Part shown: one piece after another, positions 1 to 11,953 of the stretch
Layout: each line of letters begins with the position of its first letter
Position numbering within the stretch: position 1 is the stretch's first letter
From: Xestospongia muta
Lineage: Eukaryota; Porifera; Demospongiae; Haplosclerida; Petrosiidae
Length of the DNA: 64,000 bases
Assembly (NCBI GenBank): GCA_963693285.1
Contig: OY848918.1
Coordinates: 1,488,501 to 1,552,500 of the forward strand
Direction: 5' to 3'
Notes under the pieces: generated by a model
Told to the model about the DNA's origin: nothing
Databases searched by the model: none
Seen by the model: the letters and a program-made list of their open reading frames with translations, nothing else
Position numbers and translations under genes: made by a program

Positions 1-1294
1 GCAAAACATAAAAGAGAACCAACATGACTTACCACGCCTTCTCAGCCAGCGTAGAGAAAGGGTTGGGTTAGGAATGCCCACGTGCTTCCTTGTAATAATA
101 AAAAACACTATGATAAACCAACACAACAGTACTTCCTCTTTCACTGCTAACTGAATGCTTCGAGTTCTAGAGTCTCAAAGTATGAGTGCTTTAGAGAAAG
201 TTCCACTGGATTTGCCATGATATAAACTATATAAAAGTAAAAACACATGTGAAAAGAAATTGGCTTTAACTAATGTAGTTTAATTACACTTGTGTTTTAA
301 AATATTTCAGTAATATCATTGCTTTAAGAAGCAAGAGTTCCATCAGTGTCCCTTAAACAAGCAATTCAAACAACTTTACATTAACTTCTTGTAAATATTT
401 TATAATGGATTTATACGAAAATATATAGACAACACGTTGATCAATAGATCTAGAAATGAGTTTGATTCTTTAAGCACTGTAAGAAATTCTACTTCAAATA
501 TGTAGTCTTGTTTTGGTATTGAGGAATAAATTTAGTATTAGTACTAAATATGGAAGTTAATTTTCTTTTAGCTTCAGTTTTACCTAAAATGTCAGTTTTA
601 GATTTAGTATGATAGCTTTTTTGAATAGACATTGTGTTCGTATCCCAAGAATGATGACAGGAGCAGCAGACATCATGAAAAACAGTCCAAACATCAAGTT
701 TAAAATGGTTAAATGGAAAAGGTCTATTGATAGTGACAATTCATCTTTGATTGATGTGTCCTAATGTGTGAATACTTCACTGAATGTGTAAACAGTTTGT
801 ATACTGTAACTAACACACAACATCAAAAGTTTTAGTATAATTATAGTTTATTTACTGAAAATATTTTATCATTAGTTATATTTTAGTTTACTAAAATTAA
901 TACCCTTACTAAACTAGTTTTAAGAAGTATGTGGGCCTGTGGTGAGACTAGGTAGAGTTTTTAGAGTCTGTATATATAGTCTATACAATCTATATTTTAT
1001 TATATTGAATAGATGTAGTATTAACTTGTGAACAGCAACAATAAATAGAATCAAAAGGAACTTCCCAGAGAACATCAAGGATGATCAATAATCAAAAATC
1101 TAGAAGAGGTTACATGTCATCTTGCCACTTGCCATATTAGGAAGTCAGTTCCTAGACTATATATTCTTGATTTGAGTTGTTAACACAGCTATAAAGCATT
1201 CAATATTTCAACATTGATAATAATCTACCTGTTTATATATTGATATGATCATTAACATAATCAAATAACAATGGAAAACAAAAAAACAATTACA
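1..1294. other. Non-coding flank; distal part of a segmental duplication
   Basis: I see no supported coding exon here. From about 950 onward the sequence aligns by eye with 23,160-23,460, the flank of the paralogous long-tail receptor at 23.5-28.0 kb; both contain the string CATCTTGCCACTTGCCA. The duplication that made the two long-tail genes therefore extends beyond their stop codons. Confidence 0.5.
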
Positions 1295-4200
1295 TTAGTT
1301 ATTATTGTTTTCATTAGTTTCAGTCTCAGTCCTGTGATTATCAGTGTCTTTGTTAATCCAGCTGTCTTCTTCTCTCTCTTCAACTTGAATAGTGAAACTA
1401 GCACTATTAATTACATTACTGAACTGTGGAGCAACACAAACTAGCTCAAGTGTGGAGTTATTGATTACAACAGGTTCATTAATATGATCTGGTTCATCTT
1501 CAATTATATTTGATGATATCTGAAAAGTAGGCAAAGCAAATTCAGATTTGATATTAAAATAATGTAGTGGTTTGACAGATTCTTCTTGATATGAAATAGT
1601 ATTAATAACAAGACGGGCTTCATCATTGCTGTTAATGATAACTGGGTGTAAAATATTATTAGCTATAAAAAAATAATCTATAAATATTATATTATTTACA
1701 TTACAAGAGCTTACTAAAAGAAGAACTCTCATTATCAGAGGAAAGGTTAGGACTAGGATGGTCATAATCAGAAACTACTTCAACTATATAAATGAAACAT
1801 TTAAAAACAGTTTTTACTTCTTTATCTATTTTACCAATACTATTATAAACACAGTCCATTCCCGGAGGTCTTTGTGGACAAACATTTACTACTAGATGAG
1901 ATTTAAGATCCTCATTTTGGGCTATAATGACTTCATTATTATTATCAAGAGTAGTTAGTTCTTCAGATGCTGGAGGATGATCCTAAAATGTGTATTAATA
2001 TCATATTCAATATGTACTATATATGTTAACATTTACTTGGTTTTCCAATGATAGTTGTTCAGATGTAGGATACATAACAATATCTTCTTTCCTTATAGCA
2101 CAAGGTACTTCAGTACTGTCCTTTATTATCTATATTGATATCGCTAACATTTAATGTATTATTAATATCTATTACCACTGTATTAAGGTGTCCACAAACA
2201 TCAGCATACTGTGTTGGAACATCATTAGTGGGTGGAGCTCTAGGATGAGTAGTGGATACTTCCACTTCAACATAATGAGATGTACTCTTTTCTGCTTTTG
2301 AGGTATTGCTCAATTTGTTGTTACTTCCCAAACTGACTGTTATTCTCTTTTCATAACATGTCACATCATCGGACATTAATATACTACAATAATGACCAGT
2401 GTGTGTCATTGTTGTTGGCTTAGCAAAAGGAGAGCCATCATCTGAATGATCCTGTAAGATAAGAACTAAGTCATGTATTAATTAAAAGTTATTTACTTTT
2501 CCTTTCATTTGTTTACACTGACTATATGACATATCATGTTTTGTAGTATTGTCAGTAGAAGATGTTTCTTGTATATCAGATGTAAGAGGGATATCATTAC
2601 CTTCATCTTGATCAATAGTTGAGTTAACACCCCCAACCTGTAGTAATAGTTATATTTATCAATAGTGCATTATCATGATAGCATTAGTAAAACTTATTAT
2701 TCATTAACATTTAATATAGAGTGTAAAAAGTGACAATAATTATATTATAGTTAATAACATTGATATATAAACACAGATACTATAAAGATATTTTGAGTAG
2801 AGTATTTTGAATTATTTAAGTCACCATTCCCTTGGTAATACTAAAATTTACACATCACAAAACAAAACAAATAAAGTAACGATAAACTCTAATTTGTTTA
2901 TACATTATAATATTTTATTTTGCAAAGTAGAAATTATCATAAGACCTTGAGAAAAAATTCTCAATCACTAATTACAAGTCTATTATGGAATTTGTTAATG
3001 GATGTTAATTTTGTAATTGATTAATTGTTACTGTAATAATTTAATTACCCATAGTATAATTGTGTAATTAAATTTTGTAGAAACTCTTAAGGTAAAGCAG
3101 AGTACTGAACTGTTTGCTTTCTATTAAAATTAATTCCAAGCAACAATGGCTACACAGAAATTGTTGACATACATAAAATTTCTAGCAGTAGCTGGAAATA
3201 ACTGATAGTCAATAGTGCCTGTATTCCTATACAGTACATACCAGTAAGTACATATTTCTAAAAGAATGACAACTTGCATACTAGCAATAACATTGCGATA
3301 TATGTTAATATTAAGAGCATACATGATTATAATAACAAAGATACAATAGATGTGATGAACAAACAAATTATGATATATATCATTTACTTACATTATCATA
3401 TGATGATGACTTCATTAATAATGAAGGTGACTCATAACAAAAGGTATTTCTAGGTATAGCAAGAAGTGTGTCCTTACTATCTGGTAATGACAAATCATGT
3501 TCATTAACACAAATCATTTCAGATGTTACAGAGGGAATAGTCTGAATGGTCGCAGTACTGGTATGAGAGAACTCTAGTGAAATGGGTGGAGTTTGATGTG
3601 ATATAACTAGAGGTGATATAGACTGGAAAGATAGAGGTTGTACTTGAGGAGATATAGTTGATTGATGTTGTCTTCTTATGTCAAGTAACTATATATGGAA
3701 ATAATGACATCATCATCACTGTTTGTCATCTTCCATTAATACTAATAGCGTCATGAGACAAACATCTTTGACTAGTCATACATCATATTAACATCTGTAA
3801 AATAGTTGTAATGTATTCACTAATGTATTTATTGAATGTAATGTGTTCATTGTTTACATAATAATCTATGAAACCATTGACATATATATCTATATATTGT
3901 ATAAACTAAGTAATATACAATCTAATAGTGACAAGAGTACATACCTCATTGTGACTTATATGGTAAGGATCAGCTACTACTGAAGTACTTGTAGTAGCTG
4001 TAGTTAACTGAACTGGATCTTCATAACTAATATAATGTAACAGAGTAATGATAGTAATATATAGTAGTAACATACTTGTTATTTGTAGCTTGTGGACAAT
4101 GTACTACTGCTCTTTCTAGTAGTAGAGATATAAAGTGAATATATTAGTATTAATAACTCCATATACCTTCACTGAGTGTTATCAATGGTCTCTTTCTACT

Positions 4201-6037
4201 CCTCACTACAATAACACAAACAAATGCTATCATGGATATTGTAATCATCAACAGTGTAATCATAGCAACTAGTATACCAGATATCAAATAGATATTTCCT
4301 GGACCTAAATATATATAAAATTTTCAATGTGACCAAACATGTATATTATTTAACTTACCATTAGGTTCACCAGATTTCATTATACCACTAGTACTAGTAA
4401 TGTCACTGATCAGTGAGACTGTCACTTCACTTGATGTTATACCTGGTAAAGTATTATATGATAGAGTATATGATAATAATTTGCTGGTAGTATCAATAGT
4501 CTCAGTAGGGGATGGTAGTATTAAAATATATTCCAGTACTTGAGGGTACACAACAGATGGCTTAGTTATAATAGTACCGTCTACTATATCATGAGCTGTC
4601 ACAGTATAGTTACCACTAACTGGTAGAGTTATATACTGGTATACTGTACTCTCCTCTATACTGGATTTAGTTATATTAATAGACTTTACAGTTCCTTTAG
4701 AAGACTCTCTAAATATCACATGACATCCATCAGCAATAGATCTCTCAGCAAACCTACACTCTACAACAACTGATCCATTATCAGAGTAGTACTGTAGAGT
4801 GAGTCCTTGGACATGAAAAGTTGCTATATTATTGATAAAGATGTATTAATTTCAATTAAAAACTCACTAAAGAATGATTCATTCTTTGTTTTAGACATGT
4901 TAAAATAATCCAGTATATCAGCAATGAAGGTATAGTTTAGTTGAGGACTTATATTAGACACAGTATAATTAATAGTTACTGACTTATCTTCTAAAGAAAA
5001 ATGAATATATTTTTTATTGTGTTCAGTTTTTGTTCCATTCAATGTGTCCTCTATTGTAATACCCAGTAATGTAATGTTACAAAGTCTAGGATAACCTGTA
5101 ACCTTTAATACCACATAACACATCATATAATGGTAATATTATTAACTTACAATAACATGAAATTCTACATTAACAGAATTATTATATTCATTAAAGATAA
5201 CATCATGATCAGGTGAGATTATAACATAATGCTCTGTAATTCAGTTAAATTCAAAATGAGAATGAAATTATTAACATACCTCCATTGTACTGTCTTTGTA
5301 TAGTAACATTACTAGAACTATATCCTCCACTATGAGCTATAACAGTAGCAGTGTAAATATCACAGACTTTGAGGTTATATAACTCATAAGATGTATCATT
5401 AGTGATATCATTATATAGTAACTGGTCATGTTGCTTCTCTATATAAATGTGATATGATATAATAGAGTTTTCAGACGAAAATAATGGAGGAGACCATGTC
5501 AACCAGCTTAAACAACTGATAAAACTAAAATAGAGTTGAAGGATTTCTACTTGTGAAATACCTGTGCATTGTATGAAGTGATAATGAGCTATCAATTTCT
5601 AACCTTTAACTGTCAAAATAGCTCCTTTAGCCACAAAATCAAAGTTTTGACCAAAGACAATACATCCAACACTTATCCCATCATTAATAGGTAGTGCTCT
5701 TATAGTTAGTACTGATGACCACACATCAACTGATATATTGTTAGTAGTTACTGATATCTCTCTGTACTTTTTAATTGAATTATTAAGTGAATTACCCTGT
5801 ACAGTCCAGGATAGCTCAGTTCCTATACCCTCACATGTAAAATTAGCCAGTGAATTAAGTGAAGTGGTAACTGATAAAGGAGCTACTGTGATCACAGCTG
5901 TAAATGAAGATATAAGTATACATTGACATAATACATATATTGTATTAGTAGAACTTAACTTACATACCAGCTTTATTTACAGAACAAGGTAAGACAATAG
6001 CTATAATGAGAATGTTTCTTAAGATGATTTCAGCCAT
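1295..6037 (-). CDS. Long-tail Ig/FN3 transmembrane receptor, intact (receptor L1)
   Basis: Fifteen exons with GT-AG introns and matching phases can be chained from the ATG at 6037 to the stop at 1295: 5968-6037, 5604-5897, 5280-5561, 5151-5233, 4868-5102, 4359-4823, 4167-4304, 4076-4115, 3945-4026, about 3392-3688, 2497-2637, 2176-2451, 2037-2120, 1715-1982, 1295-1662. This gives about 1040 residues. Order: signal peptide (MAEIILRNILIIAIVLPCS), Ig-like domain (Cys in NFTCEG, Trp in ELSWTV, second Cys in VGCIVFG), FN3 (LTWSPP, SYHIYIE, YELYNL), a short and a longer N-glycosylated beta-type module, a module with SDNG and VSGNYTVTAHDI, TM near residues 480-505, basic stop-transfer RSRKR, then a ~520-residue Pro/Ser/Thr-rich tail. 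Tail tyrosines sit in NYEDPV, DPYHIS, SYDN, HYVEV, QYADV and MYPTS, possible SH2-docking sites. There is no kinase domain. The last two exons are unlike anything I recognise. Ligand and function are unknown; adhesion or self/non-self recognition is inference from architecture. Confidence 0.8.
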
Positions 6038-6203
6038 TATCCCCACAATCCTCAGTACTGATGTGTTGACACTGCATATATATAAACAACTACAATATAC
6101 ATTCACACACAACAGTTATCTAATAATTATGTATAGCTACTGAAATTTTAATTTCACAATTAACTTCTAAGTAATTCAATAATAACAATATATATATTTT
6201 ATA

Positions 6204-7135
6204 TTACACAACAGAGTCAGCTACTGGTCTTTGTATATCAGTTCTATTATGATCAATATGTAGTCCATAACTACTGATAATAGCATATTGAACTCCACTA
6301 TAGTACGTTAGATGAGACATAATAAAGTTACCTAATATATATCACATTTAGGATGGTCAAAGTAGTCATCATCTGATGATATTTCTTCATATGGTGGTGG
6401 TCTTTCTGGTAATACCAGTAATACTAACAGGTTTAGATTTATTACTGCCAACACAGATAGGACCTGAGGTGGTCTTAACTGGATAGTCAAACAATCAATA
6501 TAGATAATAATATAGGATCTTACTCTCTTGTAGGTGGAGCTTTAGGACAATGTGACAATAAGTCCAGTATCTCGGTATGCAGTATGTACTGATGTAATAA
6601 AACTAGTACTATCTTCTGATTCTGTTGTCATGGGAACTATAAAACAGAAATGTTCATCACATGATATATCTCATGACACAGTTAAACATGGTGTCTCTAT
6701 AATATTATCATACATTGTACTAGACACATCTATATGTGTAGGCTGAGGCTGACTTGATACTGTTGATACATATTGGTTGTACTAATGGAGAGAACATAGT
6801 TACTGGTTGTATTACAAATATAAAGACTGGAATATATAATGTGATATATTTGATATTAACAATAATAGACAGAAAGACTCATCTGGTACAGCTCTAATAA
6901 CATCAACAGTATAAGGAGTATACTAATAATGTTTTCTCTAGTGTACTATAGTTACAACAACCACAATCACAAAGAATACTTTATGATGAACAAAACTGAA
7001 ATTGAACTATATATCAAGTTATTTTATTATATTATGTTACATGTAATGAGATGTTTACCAGTATTGTTTTCTCTAGTATTACTATAGTTACAGTAACAAT
7101 AGTCACAATGAGATAACAGTGGTAGTACATAATGA
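6204..7135 (-). pseudogene. Decayed mini receptor with ITIM-like C-terminus (M1)
   Basis: The last exon (stop at 6204-6206) keeps the VQYAIISSYG motif and the conserved C-terminus seen in the intact mini receptor at 28.2-30.1 kb. The proline-rich tail exon and the TM exon of that gene are not found here. The ectodomain exon is partly reversed: 6795-6910 reads ENIVTGCITN on the plus strand, whereas the same motif is on the minus strand in the intact gene. A signal-peptide-like exon remnant lies near 7045-7130. I call it a pseudogene. The last exon alone could still be used as an alternative 3' exon by the neighbouring short-tail gene. Confidence 0.6.
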
Positions 7136-7626
7136 ACACAACTGATAATTAAACACAAACAGTATATATCTAGTTCTATGAAATTGTTTTGATTTGAGAG
7201 GTAGATAATATTAACTAACTATATATTATCTTATTATTATATGATAGTTGTAATAAGTACATCAATTTAACTAATAAAATACATGTTTTCAATTACATAT
7301 ATTTAATTAATTACATATCAATTACATCAATACATGTAATTAATTATAATGTATGACATAATATCATAAAATCACTTATAATAACTCAATTAGACCATGT
7401 ATCATAATAAACCATATTATTATCCAGTAACCGATATACTCTACCATATATAATACACTAGAATGATATTACCTGTTGTTAACTTAAAAACAGTTACTAT
7501 GACAACAATATCAAGACTACTGGTCATGATCTCAGTAGTCAATAACTAAAAGTAATTGAGGATAAACTTAGAACTTAGCTGATCACTAATTAAACAATAA
7601 CATTATAATTATTAATAATATGATAA

Positions 7627-10045
7627 TTATATTATAATATTTTCATAGTCAGCAGTACATGTCCTACTAGGTTGTACTGTTATATATGATGGATTACTCT
7701 CTAACTCCACTCTTTTACTTCTCATCTCTAATCTGTGTACTATGTAATGATCATAATATGAACTATATAAAGTTACAATGTGAACATAGTTACCTTCATC
7801 ATATGCAGGATTATCAGTGATAGTTTGTTGATCAACTATAGAGGAAATAACATAAAATTATTAATAACATCTCACTCTCTCACCTCCAACTGTATGTATG
7901 TATTATACTATTCATACCTACCAATGAGGAAGTTTGTAAAAGATATATATATACCGGTATATATATCATTTTCATTATTATTATGTATTATGTAAACACT
8001 AATGATGTCAATGATAAACTAAAATTACAATATAGAACTAGTGCTAATAAAATGTAGTTATAGAAGAGATGTAATAATGTCATTGTTAATTACATTCTCA
8101 TTGTATATGTTTAAATATCTCTGAATAAGTAGAACAGGTTATTTAATAGACAAATAAAATTGTAAATAGTTTAAATGTAGTTGATGTTTCTTCTTCAAAT
8201 ATACAATACTACTGACAACTAGACATATCACTATTATGACAATTACTACTACCACACTAACTGTACTAGTGGTAATGAGGAGAATAGTCTTGTCAGTAGC
8301 TGTATAGATAACTTAAAGTTACATAAAAATATTTAATGTATACTTACATGATTCCCTTGAATTTAAAGAAGATTCAAGAAGTTCTATGGTTGTACTTATG
8401 CTCCTATAATCACTATATACCTATCATCTCAATTGATGTAGTACCTAATAAATTATTATAGAACAATACAAACAGTACAATATAATACTTACTACTAGTA
8501 ATAACAGTCTCAGTAGGAGATGGTAGTAGTAAGATATACTCCAGTACTTGAGGGTACACAACATATGGGTTAGTTATAATAGTACCATTTACTATATCAT
8601 GAGCTGTCGCAGTATAGTTACCACTAACTGGTAGAGTTATATATTGATATACTGTACTCTCCTCTATACTGAATTTAATCATATTAATAGATTTTACAGT
8701 TCCTTTAAAAGACTCTCTAAATATCACATGACATCCATCAGCAGTAGATCTCTCAGCAAACCTACACTCTACAACAACTGATCCATTATCAGAGTAGTAC
8801 TGTAGAATGAGTCCTTGGACATGGTAGGTTGCTATATTAGTGATAAAAATGTATTAATTTCAATTAAAAACTTACTAAATGAAGACTCATTCTTTGTTTT
8901 AGAGTTATTAAAATAATCCAGTACATCAGCAATAAAAATATAGTTCAGTTGAGGACTTATATTTGACACAGTATAATTAACAGTTACTAACTTATCTTCT
9001 AAAGAAGAATGAATATATTTTTTATTGTGTTCAATTTTTGTTCCATTCAATGTGTCCTCTATTGTAATACCCAGTAATGTAATGTCACATTAGCTAGGAT
9101 AACCTGTAACCTTTAATACCACATAACACATCATATAATGGTAATATTTTTAACTTACAATAACATGAAATTCTGCATTAACAGAATTATTATATTCATT
9201 AAAGATAACATCATGATCAGGTGAGATCATAACATAGTGCTCTGTAATTTAGTTAAATTCAAAATGAGAATGAAATTATTAACATACCTCCATTGTACTG
9301 TCTTTGTATAGTAACATTACTAGAACTATATTCTCCACTATGAGCTATAACAGTAGCAGTGTAAATATCACAGACTTTGAGGTTATATAACTTATAAGAT
9401 GTATCATTAGTGATATCATTATATAGTAACTGGCCATGTTGGTTCTCTATATAAATATGATATGATATAATAGAGTTTTCAGATGAAAATAATGGAGGAG
9501 ACCATGTCAACCAGCTTAAACAACTGATAAAACTAAAATAGAGTTAAAGGATTTCTACTTGTGAAATACCTGTGCATTGTATGAAGTGATAGTGAGCTAT
9601 CAATTTCTAACCTTTAAGTGTCAAAGTAGCTCCTTTAGCCACAAAATCAAAGTTTTGACCAAAGACAATACATCCAACACTTATCCCATCATTAATAGGT
9701 AGTGCTCTTATAGTTAGTACTGATGACCACACATCAACTGATATATTGTTAGTAGTTACTGATATCTCTCTGTACTTTTTAATTGAATTATTAAGTGAAT
9801 TACCCTGTACAGTCCAGGATAGCTCAGTTCCTATACCCTCACATGTAAAATTAGCCAGTGAGTTAAGTGAAGTGGTAACTGATAAAGGAGCTATTGTGAT
9901 CACAGCTGTAAATGAAGATATGAGTATACATTGACATAATACATATATTGTATTAGTAGAACTTAACTTACATACCAGCTTTGTTTACAGAACAAGGTAA
10001 GACAATAGCCGTAGTGAGAATGTTTCTTAATATGATTTCAGCCAT
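7627..10045 (-). pseudogene. Short-tail Ig/FN3 receptor with nonsense and frameshift lesions (S1)
   Basis: The exon plan matches the neighbours: signal peptide 9976-10045, Ig 9612-9905, FN3 9288-9569, then 9159-9241, 8876-9110, about 8460-8831, a membrane-proximal exon about 8350-8440, TM about 8200-8310 (ILLITTSTVSVVVVIVII), NPxY tail 7627-7840. Three lesions are visible. A CAA-to-TAA change at 9544-9546 in the FN3 exon is read against the intact copy at 5.5 kb. A TAA interrupts the Cys-containing motif near 9090 (GYPS then stop, versus GYPRLCN). An insertion near 8420 shifts the membrane-proximal exon. The ectodomain half is nearly identical to the long-tail gene at 4.4-6.0 kb, but the TM and tail are of the short-tail type, so the copy is a chimera. 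It could be a null allele rather than a fixed pseudogene. Confidence 0.75.
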
Positions 10046-10234
10046 TATTAACTCTACACTCCTCAGTACAACTTCGTTGACGCTATATATATATATATAT
10101 ATATATATAAACAACAACAGTATACATCCACACACAACAGTTATCTAACAATTATATATAGCTACCGGAAATTTTAATTTCACCATGAACTTGTAAGTAA
10201 TTCAATAACAATATATATAATTTATATTATACAA

Positions 10235-11600
10235 GAGAGTCAACTACTGGTCTTTGTATATCAGTTCCATAATATTATGACCAATATGTAGTCAATAACT
10301 ACTAATAATAGCATATTGAACACCACCCACTGGAGTACTTTAGATGAAATATTATAGTACAAGTTATCATAATTTATATCACATTGAGAATGATCAAAGT
10401 AGACATCATTTGAAAATATGTCTTGATATGGTAGTGGTCAATCTGGTAATACAAGTAATCTAACAGCTTTAGATTTATTGTTCCCAACACAGATAGGACT
10501 GGAGGTAGTCTTAACTGGATAGTCAAGTAATTAATATAGATATTAATATAGGATGTTACTCTTCTTGTAGGTGGAGTTTTAGGATAATGTAACAAGAAGA
10601 CATCTTGTAAATGAAATCCCAATCATGACTATCTCTCCTCTCTGATGACACACAACTAGTATTACGATTGGTTATGAGACTGGTGTCAGATCTAATGTTA
10701 AACACAATAGAAATATCATATACTAAGTCTATAAGTAGTCATCATATACAGTACTTACTCAGGAGATGGTAGACCATTACTTGAATTGAAGAGCTAACCT
10801 CATTGTTCTCTTGTCTTGTTACCATAGTGATAGATGAAGGAGGTGGTACAAATGATGGAGATACTGTAGATGGTGTTATATCACTGTTTATACTAGATGG
10901 AGATATTTCATGTTGTAACTGATCTTGTAGTTGAATATCACCTCCTTCATATCTATAATACATATATCAACATGTAATGATCAGTTATAACTTACTCATT
11001 AGTAGGTTTACTTTGAAATGAATCAGTTCTCTTTAAAGTACCTAAACATATGATGTCATATATATGATGATGTCATTGTCACATGATCTACCACTGAGTT
11101 CCCAATTCTTTCTCCTCCTCTTTTTAAAATTATATTACCAATAATAATAGTATTATTAACAGTATAAGAGAGAGACAGAGTGTATATACATATATTAGTG
11201 TGTGTTATTAATATTTATATACCAGTATTTCTGTATGCAGTGTGTCCTGATATATTTGATATTAACAATAATGGACAGTAAGACTTATCTGGTATAACTG
11301 TAATGATGTCAACAGTACAAGAAATACACTAATAAAGTTTTCTCTAGTGTTACTATAGTTACAACAATTATAATCACATAGAGACATATTACAATGACAC
11401 AACTGATAATTGAACTACATCAAGTCAATTCACATTTATTGTTCAATTTCCATGTATTATATTATGTTGCATGTAATGAGATGTTTACCAGTGTTGTTTT
11501 CTGTAGTGTTACTATGGTTACAATAACAATAGTCACAATGAGATAACAGTGATAGTACATAATGAACACAGCTGATAATTAAACACACACAGTATATATC
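10235..11600 (-). pseudogene. Decayed mini receptor (M2)
   Basis: The remains follow the mini receptor at 28.2-30.1 kb. The last exon has VQYAIISSY followed by a stop (TGG/GGA changed to TGA) near 10290. The Pro/Ser-rich tail exon 10770-10955 (HEISPSSINSDITPS, SFVPPPSSIT) is well preserved. The short exon with RTDSFQSKPTNE-like sequence is near 11000-11040. As in the 6.2-7.1 kb copy, the ectodomain motif (about 11,250-11,300, PDIFDINNNGQ-like) is on the plus strand, inverted against its flanks. A signal-peptide-like exon lies near 11,490-11,570. The gene is not expected to make a receptor. Confidence 0.6.
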
Positions 11601-11953
11601 TAGTTCTATGAGATTGTTTTGATTTGAGAGGTAGATAATATTTACTAACTATATATTATGTTGTTATTATTATCACTAGTACATCATATGATAGTTGTAA
11701 TAATTACATCAAGTTACACCATCTATCATCACAAACCATATTATTATCCAGTAACCAATATACTCTATCATATATATAATACACTATAATGATATTACCT
11801 GTTGTTAACTTGAAAAACTGTTACTATGACAACAATATCAACACTACTGATCATGATCTCAATAGTCACTAACTAAAAGTGATTGAGGATAAACTTAGAG
11901 TTTAGCTGATGACTAATTAAACAATAACATTATAATTATTAATAATGTGATAA

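Noticed and set aside
5738..5926. Plus-strand open frame repeated at 9746-9934 and 32013-32282
   Set aside because: It is the antisense of the conserved Ig exon. Its openness and conservation follow from the minus-strand gene.
1295..6037. Receptor tyrosine kinase interpretation of the long-tail genes
   Set aside because: No kinase motifs (GxGxxG, HRD, DFG) in any tail exon; the tails are tyrosine- and proline-rich only.
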